Positions 1 through 9,445 of a DNA stretch of 55,350 nt are shown piece after piece (within the stretch, counting starts at the first letter, position 1; each line of letters opens with the position of its first letter). Position numbers and translations under genes: made by a program. The notes under the pieces were generated by a model. That model did not search any database. It saw only the letters and a program-made list of their open reading frames with translations, and was not told the origin of the DNA. Source of the stretch: RGIG5612 sp963591145 (GTDB taxonomy: Bacteria > Bacillota > Clostridia > Lachnospirales > Lachnospiraceae); NCBI GenBank assembly GCA_963591145.1, contig CAVARE010000040.1:1-55350 (forward strand), in the 5' to 3' direction.

Positions 1-1
1 A

Positions 2-1387
2 TATAGTTCAGATATTGATGAACAGGAAGATTATACTCCGCGTAATAAGGTGTCATCAGACAGACAGCAGACAGAACGTCGTTCATCAGCTGCAGTTTCA
101 CGCACTTCAGAGCAGAGGACAGCGCATACGTCTGCACATAAGAGCTCACAGCCGCGTACAACTGCACAGAGAGGCTCGCAGTCACATTCGTCAGCACAGA
201 GAAGTTCTTCTCAGAGATCTGGTTCAAGGAATCCGGATGGCAGAGCTAATGTAAGGAGCCAGTCAGCCAGACCTGCAGGAACAAGAGGGTCTGTGCCAGC
301 ACGCAGAAGAAAGAAAAATAAATTCAAGAAGGGATTGCTGGTTTATATAGCATTTCTTGTTCTTATATTGATAGTAGGTTCTATTTTGTTCTCAACATAT
401 TTGGGATCATACGAGAACAGTAGGCCTTATAAGGAAGCAGAAGCATTAACAGAGACATTTGCATCCTCTGACAGCCTGACGAAGCTTCTTCAGGATAATG
501 CTGATAAGACGGATGTTATTGGAGATGTCAGTGCAGCCATTACATCATGCGTAACCAATGCCTCAGGTAAGCAGATCTCTTATGTACAGAACAGCGACTT
601 CCGTACGGATACGCCTTGCTATAATATAACAGCTGATGGAGATGTTATAGCTAAGGTTACATTAGAGAATGGCGCATCTACCGGATGGGGCTTCAGCGGA
701 TGGCAGGTCAGCAGGATTGCTATATCAGAATATCTGCCTGATACTACGACCTATACGATAACGGTTCCTACTGGTGGAACGGTTTATCTGAATGGCGAGC
801 AATTGGATAGTTCATATATTTCTGAGACGGGCGTTCCTAAGGTCCTTAAGAGCATAACGGAATTCCTTACAACAACTCCAGAATATGATACCTATTCAGT
901 CTCATTGGTATCAGAACCGACTATTACTGCTAAGGACGCTTCGGGGGCTGATCTTACGATGACACAGTCTGAGAGTACATACGTAGCTTCAACTGTGGAT
1001 CAGGCCTTTATAGATACTGTGAATGCAAATGTAGAGGATACATTGGAAAAATATGCGACATACTTTATTCATATGAGTTATAACCTGTCTGCATATTTAC
1101 TTGAGGGTACTGATTATTATAATGCTCTGTTTGGTGATGAGGATTCGTATGGTGTTGATACTTCATTATATAACTATGAATATATCAGTAATTATGAATT
1201 TACAACCAAGGAGATCAAGAACTACGTTAAGTACTCGGACGAATGCTTCAGCGTAGATGTTAAGTATCATATGCAAGTAGATTTCTCGGATTCAAATTTT
1301 AAGGATGAAGATCAGGATTTAGATGCAACGTGGGTATTTGTATATAGCGATAATGACTGGTATCTGGCAGTTAATCAGGTACATTAA
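2..1387 (+). CDS. Membrane-anchored protein with disordered basic N-terminal region (5' partial)
   Basis: The frame is open to the first base, so the gene begins upstream; the GTG at 50 is only an internal candidate. The visible part starts with roughly 100 residues rich in Ser, Arg, Gln, His and Thr, ending in a KKNKFKK-type basic cluster. One membrane helix follows (LLVYIAFLVLILIVG), giving a cytoplasmic-tail, outside-body topology. The outer part of about 330 residues has no cysteine-protease, sortase or LCP motif that I recognise. Its last 110 residues (aromatic, ending in a WVFVYSDNDWYLAVNQ strand) resemble an NTF2-like beta sheet, which is inference. A strong terminator follows directly, so this closes its transcription unit. 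Function unknown. Confidence 0.75.
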   Translation, partial: YSSDIDEQEDYTPRNKVSSDRQQTERRSSAAVSRTSEQRTAHTSAHKSSQPRTTAQRGSQSHSSAQRSSSQRSGSRNPDGRANVRSQSARPAGTRGSVPARRRKKNKFKKGLLVYIAFLVLILIVGSILFSTYLGSYENSRPYKEAEALTETFASSDSLTKLLQDNADKTDVIGDVSAAITSCVTNASGKQISYVQNSDFRTDTPCYNITADGDVIAKVTLENGASTGWGFSGWQVSRIAISEYLPDTTTYTITVPTGGTVYLNGEQLDSSYISETGVPKVLKSITEFLTTTPEYDTYSVSLVSEPTITAKDASGADLTMTQSESTYVASTVDQAFIDTVNANVEDTLEKYATYFIHMSYNLSAYLLEGTDYYNALFGDEDSYGVDTSLYNYEYISNYEFTTKEIKNYVKYSDECFSVDVKYHMQVDFSDSNFKDEDQDLDATWVFVYSDNDWYLAVNQVH

Positions 1388-1417
1388 GCTGCAATATTTA
1401 ATATTTGACTAATATAG

Positions 1418-1455
1418 AAACCTGTGGTATTTTCAGACCACAGGTTTTTCTTTTT
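1418..1455 (+). terminator. Rho-independent terminator
   Basis: A perfect 11-bp stem (AAACCTGTGGT, 1418-1428, with ACCACAGGTTT, 1437-1447) has an 8-nt loop and is followed by a T-rich run. It lies 30 bases after the stop of the preceding gene. Confidence 0.93.
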
Positions 1456-1781
1456 GCATGAAATCGTGGGGCAGATGAGCATTCTTGTATGTTCGTTCGC
1501 CGCGGAGAATTCGAGTCTGCAAATAAACCTGCAAAATCACATCAATCGATAAATCCAATATTAAAAATGATTCGTTGCTGAAAAACAGCAATCTTTTGTC
1601 GTTGCAATTTCGCGGCCTTTTGAGCTGCCATTGACAGCTTACTTAAAGGTACATGGCGATGTAAAACTATCCAATTATGCATGGAAATGTATGTCTTGAG
1701 TGTTCGATTCAAGAGAATTCATCGGTTTCCGGATTGTTACGGCATATTGCATGTTACATATAACGAATCGGAAAGGCAAAA
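1456..1781. other. Intergenic stretch without a recognisable gene
   Basis: About 325 bases between the terminator and yifB. A weak hairpin (TTGCTG/CAGCAA, 1575-1591) and a TTGACA near 1632 are visible, but I find no matching -10 at the right distance. Frames are short and have no ribosome site. It probably holds the yifB promoter; nothing else is supported. Confidence 0.4.
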
Positions 1782-3296
1782 ATGTTTAGCAGAGTTTTTA
1801 GTGGAAATATCACTGGTGTGGATGCAAGTATCGTATGCGTAGAGGCCGACGTGTCAGGCGGCCTTCCCCAATTTAACATGGTTGGACTATTGTCCTCAGA
1901 GATAAGAGAAGCCAAGGAACGGGTAGAGCGGGCATTCTTAAATTCCGGCTTTGAATTACCCGCCCGTAAGATCACGGTTAATCTATCGCCTGCCAGCATT
2001 AGAAAACAGGGCTCGGGATTTGACGTGCCTATAGCAGTGGCTATATTGGCATCAATGGGTCTGGTAAAGGAAGAATCCCTTAAGAATAAGCTCTTTATGG
2101 GAGAGTTGAGTCTGGATGGGCATATCAATAAAATATGCGGCGTACTCCCGGTGGCATTGCTGGCGCAGAAGGAAGGCATTAATACAGTTGTGGTTCCTAA
2201 GGATAATGTATTTGAGGGTTCAGCCATCGAGGACATAAATGTTTTCGGCGTTTCTGACCTTAAGGAATTAGTTGACTGCCTTAACAAGAATGCATTTACA
2301 ATGACAGATCATGTGGATTTGGAACAGGCACTGGAGAAGACTTATACAGCGGACGGGATGGACTATCTGGATATACGAGGCCAGGAACAGGCCAAAAGAG
2401 CCACAGAGGTAGCAGTAGCCGGATTCCATAATCTGATGTATGTGGGACCGCCGGGTTCAGGCAAGAGCATGATGGCCAGAAGGATTCCTTCCATATTAAG
2501 CAGGCTTAGCAGGGAGGAGTGCCTTGAGATATCTAAGATATATAGCGTAATGGGACTCCTTTCCGATGATTCACTGGTACTTACAAGGCCCTTCAGAGCG
2601 CCTCATCATAGCATAACTGCGCCTGCCCTGGTGGGAGGAATGGGTAATCCCCGTCCAGGAGAGATAACTCTGGCACATAAGGGCGTTCTATTCCTTGATG
2701 AAGCGGCTGAGTTTAAGAAAAATGTAATTGAAATGTTGAGACAGCCGTTAGAAGACAAGCAGGTGGTTATCTCAAGAATGGCTGGAAATATGGTATTTCC
2801 TGCAGACTTCATGCTGGTCCTGGCAGCCAATCCGTGTCCTTGCGGCTATTATCCTGACAGACAGCATTGCATGTGTTCGCAAACGGAGATTAACAGATAT
2901 TTCGGTAAGCTAAAAGGGCCTATTTTGGACCGAATAGACATTTGCGTAGGAACAACGAAGCTGGACGTCGGAGAATTTGCCGTCACGAAGGGACTTAGCT
3001 CTGCGCAAATGCGTGAAAATATAATAAGAGCACAGAGAATACAGGCAGAAAGATTCAAGGACTGCCAATTCAAATTCAATTCTCAGATGGGAAGAAAAGA
3101 GATAGAAGGGTTCTGCATTATTGAGACAGACGCGCAGAAGCTGCTGGACAATGCTTATGAGAAATACAATATGACGGCGAGGGGATATTACAAGATCATA
3201 AAGGTTTCCAGGACAATAGCAGACCTGGACGGTTCGGAGAATATAAATAAGAAGCATATCCTTGAAGCCATAGGCTATAGGAACATGCATGAGTAA
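1782..3296 (+). CDS. comM: YifB/ComM family Mg-chelatase-like AAA+ ATPase
   Basis: A 504-residue ATPase of the family whose Haemophilus and Vibrio members (ComM) act as hexameric helicases driving branch migration during natural transformation. The N-terminal ChlI-like domain (about 1-175, with NMVGLLSSEIREAKERV) precedes the Mg-chelatase AAA+ core. Walker A GPPGSGKS is at residues 222-229, Walker B is in the GVLFLDEAAEF stretch, and CPCGYYPD is the family cysteine motif. Length matches the family. The start at 1782 follows a weak GGAAAGG site and gives the conserved MFSRVFSGNITGVDA beginning. It is followed by dprA, the usual partner, which supports a DNA-uptake or recombination role. Confidence 0.93.
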   Translation: MFSRVFSGNITGVDASIVCVEADVSGGLPQFNMVGLLSSEIREAKERVERAFLNSGFELPARKITVNLSPASIRKQGSGFDVPIAVAILASMGLVKEESLKNKLFMGELSLDGHINKICGVLPVALLAQKEGINTVVVPKDNVFEGSAIEDINVFGVSDLKELVDCLNKNAFTMTDHVDLEQALEKTYTADGMDYLDIRGQEQAKRATEVAVAGFHNLMYVGPPGSGKSMMARRIPSILSRLSREECLEISKIYSVMGLLSDDSLVLTRPFRAPHHSITAPALVGGMGNPRPGEITLAHKGVLFLDEAAEFKKNVIEMLRQPLEDKQVVISRMAGNMVFPADFMLVLAANPCPCGYYPDRQHCMCSQTEINRYFGKLKGPILDRIDICVGTTKLDVGEFAVTKGLSSAQMRENIIRAQRIQAERFKDCQFKFNSQMGRKEIEGFCIIETDAQKLLDNAYEKYNMTARGYYKIIKVSRTIADLDGSENINKKHILEAIGYRNMHE

Positions 3297-3378
3297 GAAA
3301 ATGCTTGTGATTGTTCCTGCCGCAAGGCACCTATGAATAGATAATAATTTTAAACAGAAATTACGGGAGATAATATAT

Positions 3379-4476
3379 ATGACACAGGAAGAATATTGGT
3401 ATTGGTTATGCAATATACAGGGATTATATCAGGACGGGATTAAGAAGCTGCTGAAGGTATTCTATGATCCGGCTGAGATTTATAAGGCATCTGAGGAGAC
3501 GCTGGTAAAATCTGGAGGTGCTGATAAAAAGAAGGCACATGACATTGTTATGTCTAAGAACAACCTAAGAAGCATGTATAAGCTGGATAAGCTTAAGCGG
3601 GATGGCATAACGTTCATTTATTATGGAAGTGAGTTATATCCTGAAGCCTTTCTGACACTGGCAGATAAGCCTTATGCATTATATCTGAAGGGCAGCATGC
3701 CGGATCCTGAATATCCGTCGGTAGGAATAGTGGGCGCCAGGTCGTGCTCTGGATATGGCAAGGAAATGGCACTTAAATTTTCACAGACACTGGCAATAAA
3801 TGGCATCCAGATCATAAGCGGCATGGCAATAGGTGTGGATTCGTATGCATCGCGGGGAGCGCTGGAAGTGGGCGGCAAAACCTTCGTAGTATTAGGAAGC
3901 GGCATAGATGTAATATATCCGCAGGAAAACATAGAGCTGTATTACCAGATTATTTTAAACGGAGGCGGCGTAATGTCGGAGTATCCGCTGGGAACGGCAC
4001 CCATCGGATGGCAGTTTCCGCATAGGAACAGGCTTATAAGTGCCCTGTCAGACAAATTACTTATTATAGAAGCGCGTAAACACAGCGGAACTCTTACGAC
4101 AGCGGCATATGCCCTGGCACAGGGCAAGGATATATATGCGGTTCCTGGCAGAATAACGGATCCATTAAGTGAAGGCTGCAACAGGCTGATAGCAGATGGT
4201 GCTGGGCTATTGCTGGATCCTAAGGACATTGTAGATGAATTTTACGGTGAATCCAGATTACGTAATATATCAGACGACAGCAAGGCTGCACAGGACAACT
4301 TCTCCGATGATAAGTATGCCAGAATTAATAAGGCGCTTGATTATGATACCCAGACAATTGAACAGATTGCATCGAAATGTTCGATGTCGGTGGAAGAAGT
4401 GTCTGCCTGTCTGACAGAAATGGAACTGATCGGAATGTGTAGTCAGGTTTCTCAAGGCCTCTATGCCAGACTGTAA
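3379..4476 (+). CDS. dprA: DNA-processing protein DprA (Smf)
   Basis: DprA binds incoming single-stranded DNA and loads RecA during transformation. The 365-residue protein has an N-terminal helix-hairpin-helix/SAM-like region (1-75), a central Rossmann-like Smf domain with the family motifs GARSCSGYGKEMA, SGMAIGVDSYASRGAL and FPHRNRLISALS, and a C-terminal winged-helix domain (about 305-365, TIEQIASKCSMSVEEVSACL). GGGAGA lies before the ATG at 3379. It sits 82 bases after yifB and before topA; dprA-topA adjacency is common in Bacillota. Complete, with no missing motif. Confidence 0.95.
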   Translation: MTQEEYWYWLCNIQGLYQDGIKKLLKVFYDPAEIYKASEETLVKSGGADKKKAHDIVMSKNNLRSMYKLDKLKRDGITFIYYGSELYPEAFLTLADKPYALYLKGSMPDPEYPSVGIVGARSCSGYGKEMALKFSQTLAINGIQIISGMAIGVDSYASRGALEVGGKTFVVLGSGIDVIYPQENIELYYQIILNGGGVMSEYPLGTAPIGWQFPHRNRLISALSDKLLIIEARKHSGTLTTAAYALAQGKDIYAVPGRITDPLSEGCNRLIADGAGLLLDPKDIVDEFYGESRLRNISDDSKAAQDNFSDDKYARINKALDYDTQTIEQIASKCSMSVEEVSACLTEMELIGMCSQVSQGLYARL

Positions 4477-4583
4477 GATGCCGCCGGAATAGTGAATATA
4501 CAATGCTGAAAGTGTGCCTGAAAACTGGAGTTGGCAGTGATGAGGATGAGGTTTATGGGGCATTTGCGGGGATAAGCTTATGC

Positions 4584-4613
4584 TTGACATAATATGAGGA
4601 TAAGTGCTATTAA
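4584..4613 (+). promoter_or_regulatory. Candidate sigma-A promoter for topA
   Basis: TTGACA (4584-4589) and TATTAA (4608-4613) are 18 bases apart. This would give a short leader before the ATG at 4634. An inverted AAGC/GCTT lies over the -35 box. Confidence 0.55.
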
Positions 4614-4633
4614 ATAATACTCGGAGGTGGAGT

Positions 4634-6583
4634 ATGGCCAAAAATCTTGTAATTGTTGAGTCGCCTGCTAAGGTTAAGACCGTTAAGAAATACATAGGAA
4701 GCAATTATGATGTAGTAGCTTCTAAGGGACATGTGCGTGATCTTCCCAAGAGTTCCATGGGAATTGATATAGAGAATGATTTTGAACCCAAATATATTAC
4801 AATAAGAGGCAAGGGAGATATGCTGGCTGAGCTTAGGAAGCTGTCTAAGGATGCGCCTAAGGTCTATCTGGCAACTGACCCTGACCGCGAGGGAGAGGCC
4901 ATAAGCTGGCATCTGGCTCAGGCATTAGGACTTGATTCGAAGAAGATGAAGCGAATCACCTTCAATGAGATTACTAAGACTGCTGTATCGCAGTCTCTTA
5001 AGAATTCCCGCGATATTGATATGAATCTTGTTGATGCACAGCAGGCCAGACGTGTTCTCGACAGGCTGGTGGGATATGGAATCAGCCCGATCCTCTGGGA
5101 AAAGGTAAAAAGAGGTCTGAGCGCAGGCCGTGTTCAGTCTGTCGCACTCAGAATGATCTGCGACAGAGACAAGGAAATAGATGAATTTATCCCTGAAGAA
5201 TACTGGAATCTGGATGCGCAGGTTTCAATCAAAAATGAGAAGAAGCCGGTTCCTGCCAAATTCTATGGAACCAAGTCAGAGAAGATAAATATAACAAATA
5301 AAGCACAGCTTGATGAGATTCTCGCGGCCCTGGATGGTCAGCAAATGTTTATTGATGATATTAAGAAGAGCGAGAGAATCAAGAAGGCTCCGCTGCCATT
5401 TGTTACGAGTACATTGCAGCAGGAAGCGTCGAAGGTGCTGAATTTTTCTACGCAGAAGACCATGAGAGTGGCTCAGCAGCTGTATGAAGGCGGTATGATC
5501 ACCTATCTGCGTACTGACTCCACGCGTGTTGCCGATGAAGCCATTAAAATGGCTCAGGGATTTATCGCGGCGCATTATGGCAATGAATATGTAAGCTTTA
5601 CCGCTGCAGCCAAATCATCCAAAGGCAATGTCCAGGATGCACATGAAGCCATAAGACCTACAGATATAAATGTGATTCCGGATGATGTGAAGGCCAAGCT
5701 TGATAAGGATGCATTCAGATTGTATCAGCTCATATGGAAGAGATTTGCAGCCAGCAGGATGACAAATGCCAGATATGATGTGACTGCAATAAATTTCTGC
5801 TGCGCAGGATATGTATTCAAGGCATCTGCATCTAAACAGACCTTTGACGGCTTCATGAAGGTATATGTTTCCAGTGATGATGAGAAGGAAGAGAAGAATA
5901 CTGTAGTTTCTAACCTGACGAAGGACTCGGTAATTACCGGGGTTGAATATGATGGCAGCCAGCATTTCACGCAGCCGCCGGCGCATTTTACGGAGGCTTC
6001 GTTGGTAAAGGCCATGGAAGAGCTGGGCATAGGAAGACCTAGTACATATGCACCGACTATCACGACGATTCTGGCAAGACATTATGTTAAGAAGGAGAAG
6101 AAAAACCTTCTGGCAACCGAACTGGGAATTGTTGTTAATAATATAATGGAAACGGCATTTAAGGATATTGTCGATACACAATTTACGGCTAAGATAGAAA
6201 GCAAGCTGGATAAGATCGAGGAGGGTACCCAGGAATGGAAAGAGGTAATAAGAGATTTCTATCCTGGACTTAAGTCGTCCATAGATGAGGCAAGAGCCAA
6301 ACTCACTAAGATAAAGGTGAAGGATGAAGTAACCGATGTTATTTGCGACAAATGCGGTAGAAATATGGTCATAAAGTTCGGCCCGCATGGCAAATTTTTG
6401 GCCTGTCCGGGATTTCCAGAATGCCGCAATACGAAGCCTTTTGTCGAAAAAGCAGGTGTTAAGTGCCCTGATTGCGGTAAGGATCTGGTTATCAGAAAGA
6501 CACAGAAGGGACGTATATATTATGGCTGCGAGGGCTATCCGGATTGCAATTATATGTCATGGAAGAAGCCTGAATCAAAATAA
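4634..6583 (+). CDS. topA: DNA topoisomerase I (type IA)
   Basis: Relaxes negative supercoils by cutting one strand through a tyrosine. The 649 residues contain an N-terminal Toprim domain (LVIVESPAKVKTVKKY, TDPDREGEAISWH), the central toroid with the active-site Tyr at residue 291 in MITYLRTDSTRV, and two C-terminal four-cysteine zinc ribbons (CDKCGRN...CPGFPEC; CPDCGKD...CEGYPDC). An upstream ATG at 4604 is in frame, but GGAGGTGG (4623-4630) is placed for the ATG at 4634, and MAKNLVIVESPAK is the usual family start. Two zinc ribbons is fewer than in the E. coli enzyme's extended C-terminus but normal for clostridia. Confidence 0.96.
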   Translation: MAKNLVIVESPAKVKTVKKYIGSNYDVVASKGHVRDLPKSSMGIDIENDFEPKYITIRGKGDMLAELRKLSKDAPKVYLATDPDREGEAISWHLAQALGLDSKKMKRITFNEITKTAVSQSLKNSRDIDMNLVDAQQARRVLDRLVGYGISPILWEKVKRGLSAGRVQSVALRMICDRDKEIDEFIPEEYWNLDAQVSIKNEKKPVPAKFYGTKSEKINITNKAQLDEILAALDGQQMFIDDIKKSERIKKAPLPFVTSTLQQEASKVLNFSTQKTMRVAQQLYEGGMITYLRTDSTRVADEAIKMAQGFIAAHYGNEYVSFTAAAKSSKGNVQDAHEAIRPTDINVIPDDVKAKLDKDAFRLYQLIWKRFAASRMTNARYDVTAINFCCAGYVFKASASKQTFDGFMKVYVSSDDEKEEKNTVVSNLTKDSVITGVEYDGSQHFTQPPAHFTEASLVKAMEELGIGRPSTYAPTITTILARHYVKKEKKNLLATELGIVVNNIMETAFKDIVDTQFTAKIESKLDKIEEGTQEWKEVIRDFYPGLKSSIDEARAKLTKIKVKDEVTDVICDKCGRNMVIKFGPHGKFLACPGFPECRNTKPFVEKAGVKCPDCGKDLVIRKTQKGRIYYGCEGYPDCNYMSWKKPESK

Positions 6584-6671
6584 TACAAGCACGCGCTTAT
6601 TAAACATTGCGGATTGCAGATCTTTTTTGTAAAATATAGCTGTCAAGGGTTTTTCTGTAACAGGGAAAGGC

Positions 6672-7271
6672 ATGAAAAATCAAATAATAAAATGGTTTCC
6701 GGCACTTCTCGCTGTCATCGTGGCGGGAGTAGTCTTTTGCTGTTCGTGTACAGATACGAACAGCAAGGTTTCGATAATAGAAGCTGAGACCTCGGGAGAT
6801 GTCAGTCTGGCAGAACCTGAGACTGCGTCTGAAGCTGAAACCGCTGCTCAGGCAGGCGTCTGGGTATATGTCTGTGGTGAAGTGAAAGATCCCGGGGTAT
6901 ATTATCTCAAGGCATCGTCCAGGATTATGGACGCTATTGAGATGGCAGGCGGCATGACGGCGGATGCAGACAGGGTGAGTTTAAATCTTGCATCTGTTAT
7001 AGAGGACGGGCAGCAGATATATGTTCCGAATATTTCAGAGGATTCATCGAATTCAGCAGATACATATACAGAGGCTGAATCAGAATTGATCAATATTAAC
7101 ACGGCCTCGCTGGAGGAGCTTAAGACGCTGCCGGGGATAGGAGATTCGAAGGCATCGGCCATTATTGAGTACAGGGAGAGTATACCATTTGAATCAATAG
7201 AAGATATAATGAATGTTTCCGGAATAAAGGAGAGCTCTTTTCAAAAGATAAAGGATATGATCAAGGTCTGA
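6672..7271 (+). CDS. comEA: ComEA-type DNA-binding protein (SLBB + helix-hairpin-helix)
   Basis: ComEA is the membrane-anchored receptor that hands double-stranded DNA to the ComEC channel. The 199 residues have a signal/anchor helix with a possible lipobox (VVFCCSC, residues 18-24), an acidic Ala/Glu linker, an SLBB domain (about 57-112: VWVYVCGEVKDPGVYYL) and a C-terminal double helix-hairpin-helix (about 138-199: ININTASLEELKTLPGIGDS). The final 60 residues are the conserved part of the family. comEC lies four genes downstream. No good terminator separates it from the following response regulator (gap about 55 bases), so co-transcription is plausible. Confidence 0.92.
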   Translation: MKNQIIKWFPALLAVIVAGVVFCCSCTDTNSKVSIIEAETSGDVSLAEPETASEAETAAQAGVWVYVCGEVKDPGVYYLKASSRIMDAIEMAGGMTADADRVSLNLASVIEDGQQIYVPNISEDSSNSADTYTEAESELININTASLEELKTLPGIGDSKASAIIEYRESIPFESIEDIMNVSGIKESSFQKIKDMIKV

Positions 7272-7326
7272 ATACATGGCTGTGCCAGTGAAAAGCAAAT
7301 GCATCAAAAGACCGGCGGAGATGAAT

Positions 7327-8010
7327 ATGAGTAAAGTACTAGTTGTTGATGATGAAAAATTAATAGTTAAAGGCATTAAGTTTTCGCTTGAAGGCGATGG
7401 AATGGAAGTTGATTGTGCTTATGACGGCGAGGAGGCTCTCGCCAAAATAAAGGAAAATGATTTCGACATCGTCCTTTTGGATGTCATGCTGCCTAAGCTG
7501 GACGGCTTCGAAGTCTGTAAGGCTGTCAGGGAATTTTCAAATGTGCCTATTATCATGCTGACTGCCAAAGACGGCGATATGGATAAGATATTAGGTCTTG
7601 ATTATGGCGCTGATGACTATATTACGAAGCCATTTAACATTCTTGAGGTTAAGGCCAGAATCAAGGCTACTCTTAGAAGAAGCAGAAGAGCTGCTTCCGA
7701 TAATGTTAATCAGATAGTAAAGGGTGACCTGAAGCTGGATGTTGACGCAAGAAGAGTAATGATCAAGGATCATGAAGTTAACCTTACTGCCAAGGAATTC
7801 GATCTTCTGGAGCTTTTAGTTAATAATCCTAATAAGGTATACTCCAGAGAGCAGCTTCTCAGCATCGTATGGGGATATGAATATCCTGGAGATGTCAGAA
7901 CAGTTGATGTTCATGTCAGAAGATTAAGAGAGAAGATCGAAGAAAATCCAAAGGAACCAAAATACGTAAATACCAAGTGGGGAGTGGGTTATTATTTTAA
8001 AGCGCAGTAG
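7327..8010 (+). CDS. OmpR/PhoB-family response regulator
   Basis: A 227-residue transcription regulator: receiver domain (1-118) with phospho-acceptor Asp52 in LLDVMLPKLDG, acidic pair D8-D9, conserved Lys in ITKPFN, then a winged-helix DNA-binding domain (about 130-227, VWGYEYPGDVRTVDVHVRRLREKI). ATGs at 7321 and 7327 are both in frame. GGCGGAG ends at 7320, so only 7327 has room for ribosome binding. The sequence resembles the WalR/PhoP subgroup. The partner kinase overlaps its 3' end. The regulon is not visible from this window. Confidence 0.93.
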   Translation: MSKVLVVDDEKLIVKGIKFSLEGDGMEVDCAYDGEEALAKIKENDFDIVLLDVMLPKLDGFEVCKAVREFSNVPIIMLTAKDGDMDKILGLDYGADDYITKPFNILEVKARIKATLRRSRRAASDNVNQIVKGDLKLDVDARRVMIKDHEVNLTAKEFDLLELLVNNPNKVYSREQLLSIVWGYEYPGDVRTVDVHVRRLREKIEENPKEPKYVNTKWGVGYYFKAQ

Positions 8011-9445
8011 GGAGTTTATCCGAAGCTTACGATTCAGGATTTTATTAATTATTCTGATAGTCGGTATTATTCCAATATTTTTCCTGGAATTTATCCTGAC
8101 AGGGGTTGCAGAGAGCACGGTGATTTCAACCAGATTGAAAAACGCCAGTGCTCAGGTTTCTATGCTTGCGGCTTACTTTTCTCAGGAGATAAATGCAAAT
8201 GAAAACTCGGATCAGTTAACTGAGGCACTCGTTGACGATGTATCCGGGTTATTTCTTAACCGTATCCAGGTCGTAAATCGCGATTTTAAGATAATAAGTG
8301 ACACATATCAGATCAATAAAGGTAAGATCTGCATATCTAAATATGTAAATAACTGCTTTAACGGACAGGGAACAGCATTTGTTGATGAGAAAAACCAATG
8401 TCTCATAATAACTCAGCCTGTACGTGACAAGGACTCGAATATCAACTACGTTATCTTCGTAGTATCTTCTATTTCAGATATATATTCAGCAATGGATTCT
8501 ATCAGGCTCATTGGCATATCTATTATAGTTATTTTGCTGGTGATTGTTCTGTTCTTCGCAGTATTCCTGTCATATATGACAGCGAAGCCATTCAAAAATA
8601 TCAATGCAACCATCGCTAAAATCGATAAAGGCCATATGACTGACGAAATCAAGCTGAGCGGCTGCAGTGAGGTAGAGACAATATCCGGGTCATTTAATAA
8701 GATGCTAGATCGTATCAATCAGCTTGAGGATTCGCGTCAGATGTTCGTGTCAAATGTATCTCATGAGCTTAAGACCCCTATGACTTCCATGAAGGTATTA
8801 TGCGACTCACTTCTTCAGATGGATAATGTGCCAAATGAGATGTATCGTGAGTTCATGTCTGACCTTTCTACAGAAATAAACAGAGAGAATGTCATTATCA
8901 CGGATCTGCTGACGTTGGTTAAGCTGGATAATGCAAATGTACCGATCAATATATCTCAGGTTAATATTAATGGACTGCTGGAATCCATTCTTAAGATGGT
9001 CAAGCCTCTGGCAGAACAGAAGCATATAGAACTGGTGCTGGAGTCATACAGGCCTATCGTAGCCGAGGTGGATGAGGTTAAGATGTCAATGGCCATCTCT
9101 AACCTGGTGGAAAATGGTATTAAATATAATAATCCGGAAGGATTTGTCCATGTCTCCCTTAATGCGGACAGAACGTATTTTTATGTAAAGGTGCAGGATA
9201 ATGGCAAGGGAATCCCGGCTGATTCGATATCCCGTGTATTTGACAGATTCTACAGAGTCGATAAGGCCAGAGACAGGGCAACAGGCGGCTCCGGTCTGGG
9301 ACTTTCAATCACGAAGAGCATTGTTTTAGCCCATAATGGAGATATCAAGGTATACAGCGAGGAGGGCAAGGGAACTACATTTACCATGCAGATTCCATTG
9401 ACTCATTTCGCAGGTTCTGATTTTAGTGAAAAGGCGCTGCAGTAA
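7994..9445 (+). CDS. Sensor histidine kinase with probable ATT start
   Basis: Partner of the preceding regulator. Order: membrane helix 1 (FRILLIILIVGIIPIFFL), an extracytoplasmic domain of about 130 residues, helix 2 (LIGISIIVILLVIVLFFAV), HAMP (AKPFKNINATIAKIDKG), HisKA with phospho-His in NVSHELKTPM (about residue 257 from this start), and HATPase_c (NLVENGIKYN, DNGKGIP, GGSGLGLSI). The first standard start in frame is GTG at 8120, which would delete helix 1. The frame is open upstream and encodes MLKRSREFIRSLRF plus the helix only if translation begins at ATT 7994 (or 7991), 6-9 bases after GGGGAG. It overlaps the regulator by 17 bases. The function is sure; the start codon is inferred. 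Confidence 0.85.
   Translation: MLKRSREFIRSLRFRILLIILIVGIIPIFFLEFILTGVAESTVISTRLKNASAQVSMLAAYFSQEINANENSDQLTEALVDDVSGLFLNRIQVVNRDFKIISDTYQINKGKICISKYVNNCFNGQGTAFVDEKNQCLIITQPVRDKDSNINYVIFVVSSISDIYSAMDSIRLIGISIIVILLVIVLFFAVFLSYMTAKPFKNINATIAKIDKGHMTDEIKLSGCSEVETISGSFNKMLDRINQLEDSRQMFVSNVSHELKTPMTSMKVLCDSLLQMDNVPNEMYREFMSDLSTEINRENVIITDLLTLVKLDNANVPINISQVNINGLLESILKMVKPLAEQKHIELVLESYRPIVAEVDEVKMSMAISNLVENGIKYNNPEGFVHVSLNADRTYFYVKVQDNGKGIPADSISRVFDRFYRVDKARDRATGGSGLGLSITKSIVLAHNGDIKVYSEEGKGTTFTMQIPLTHFAGSDFSEKALQ

Noticed and set aside
5615..6388. Minus-strand frame of 257 codons opposite topA
   Set aside because: It is fully antisense to a conserved gene, has odd composition and shows no motif.
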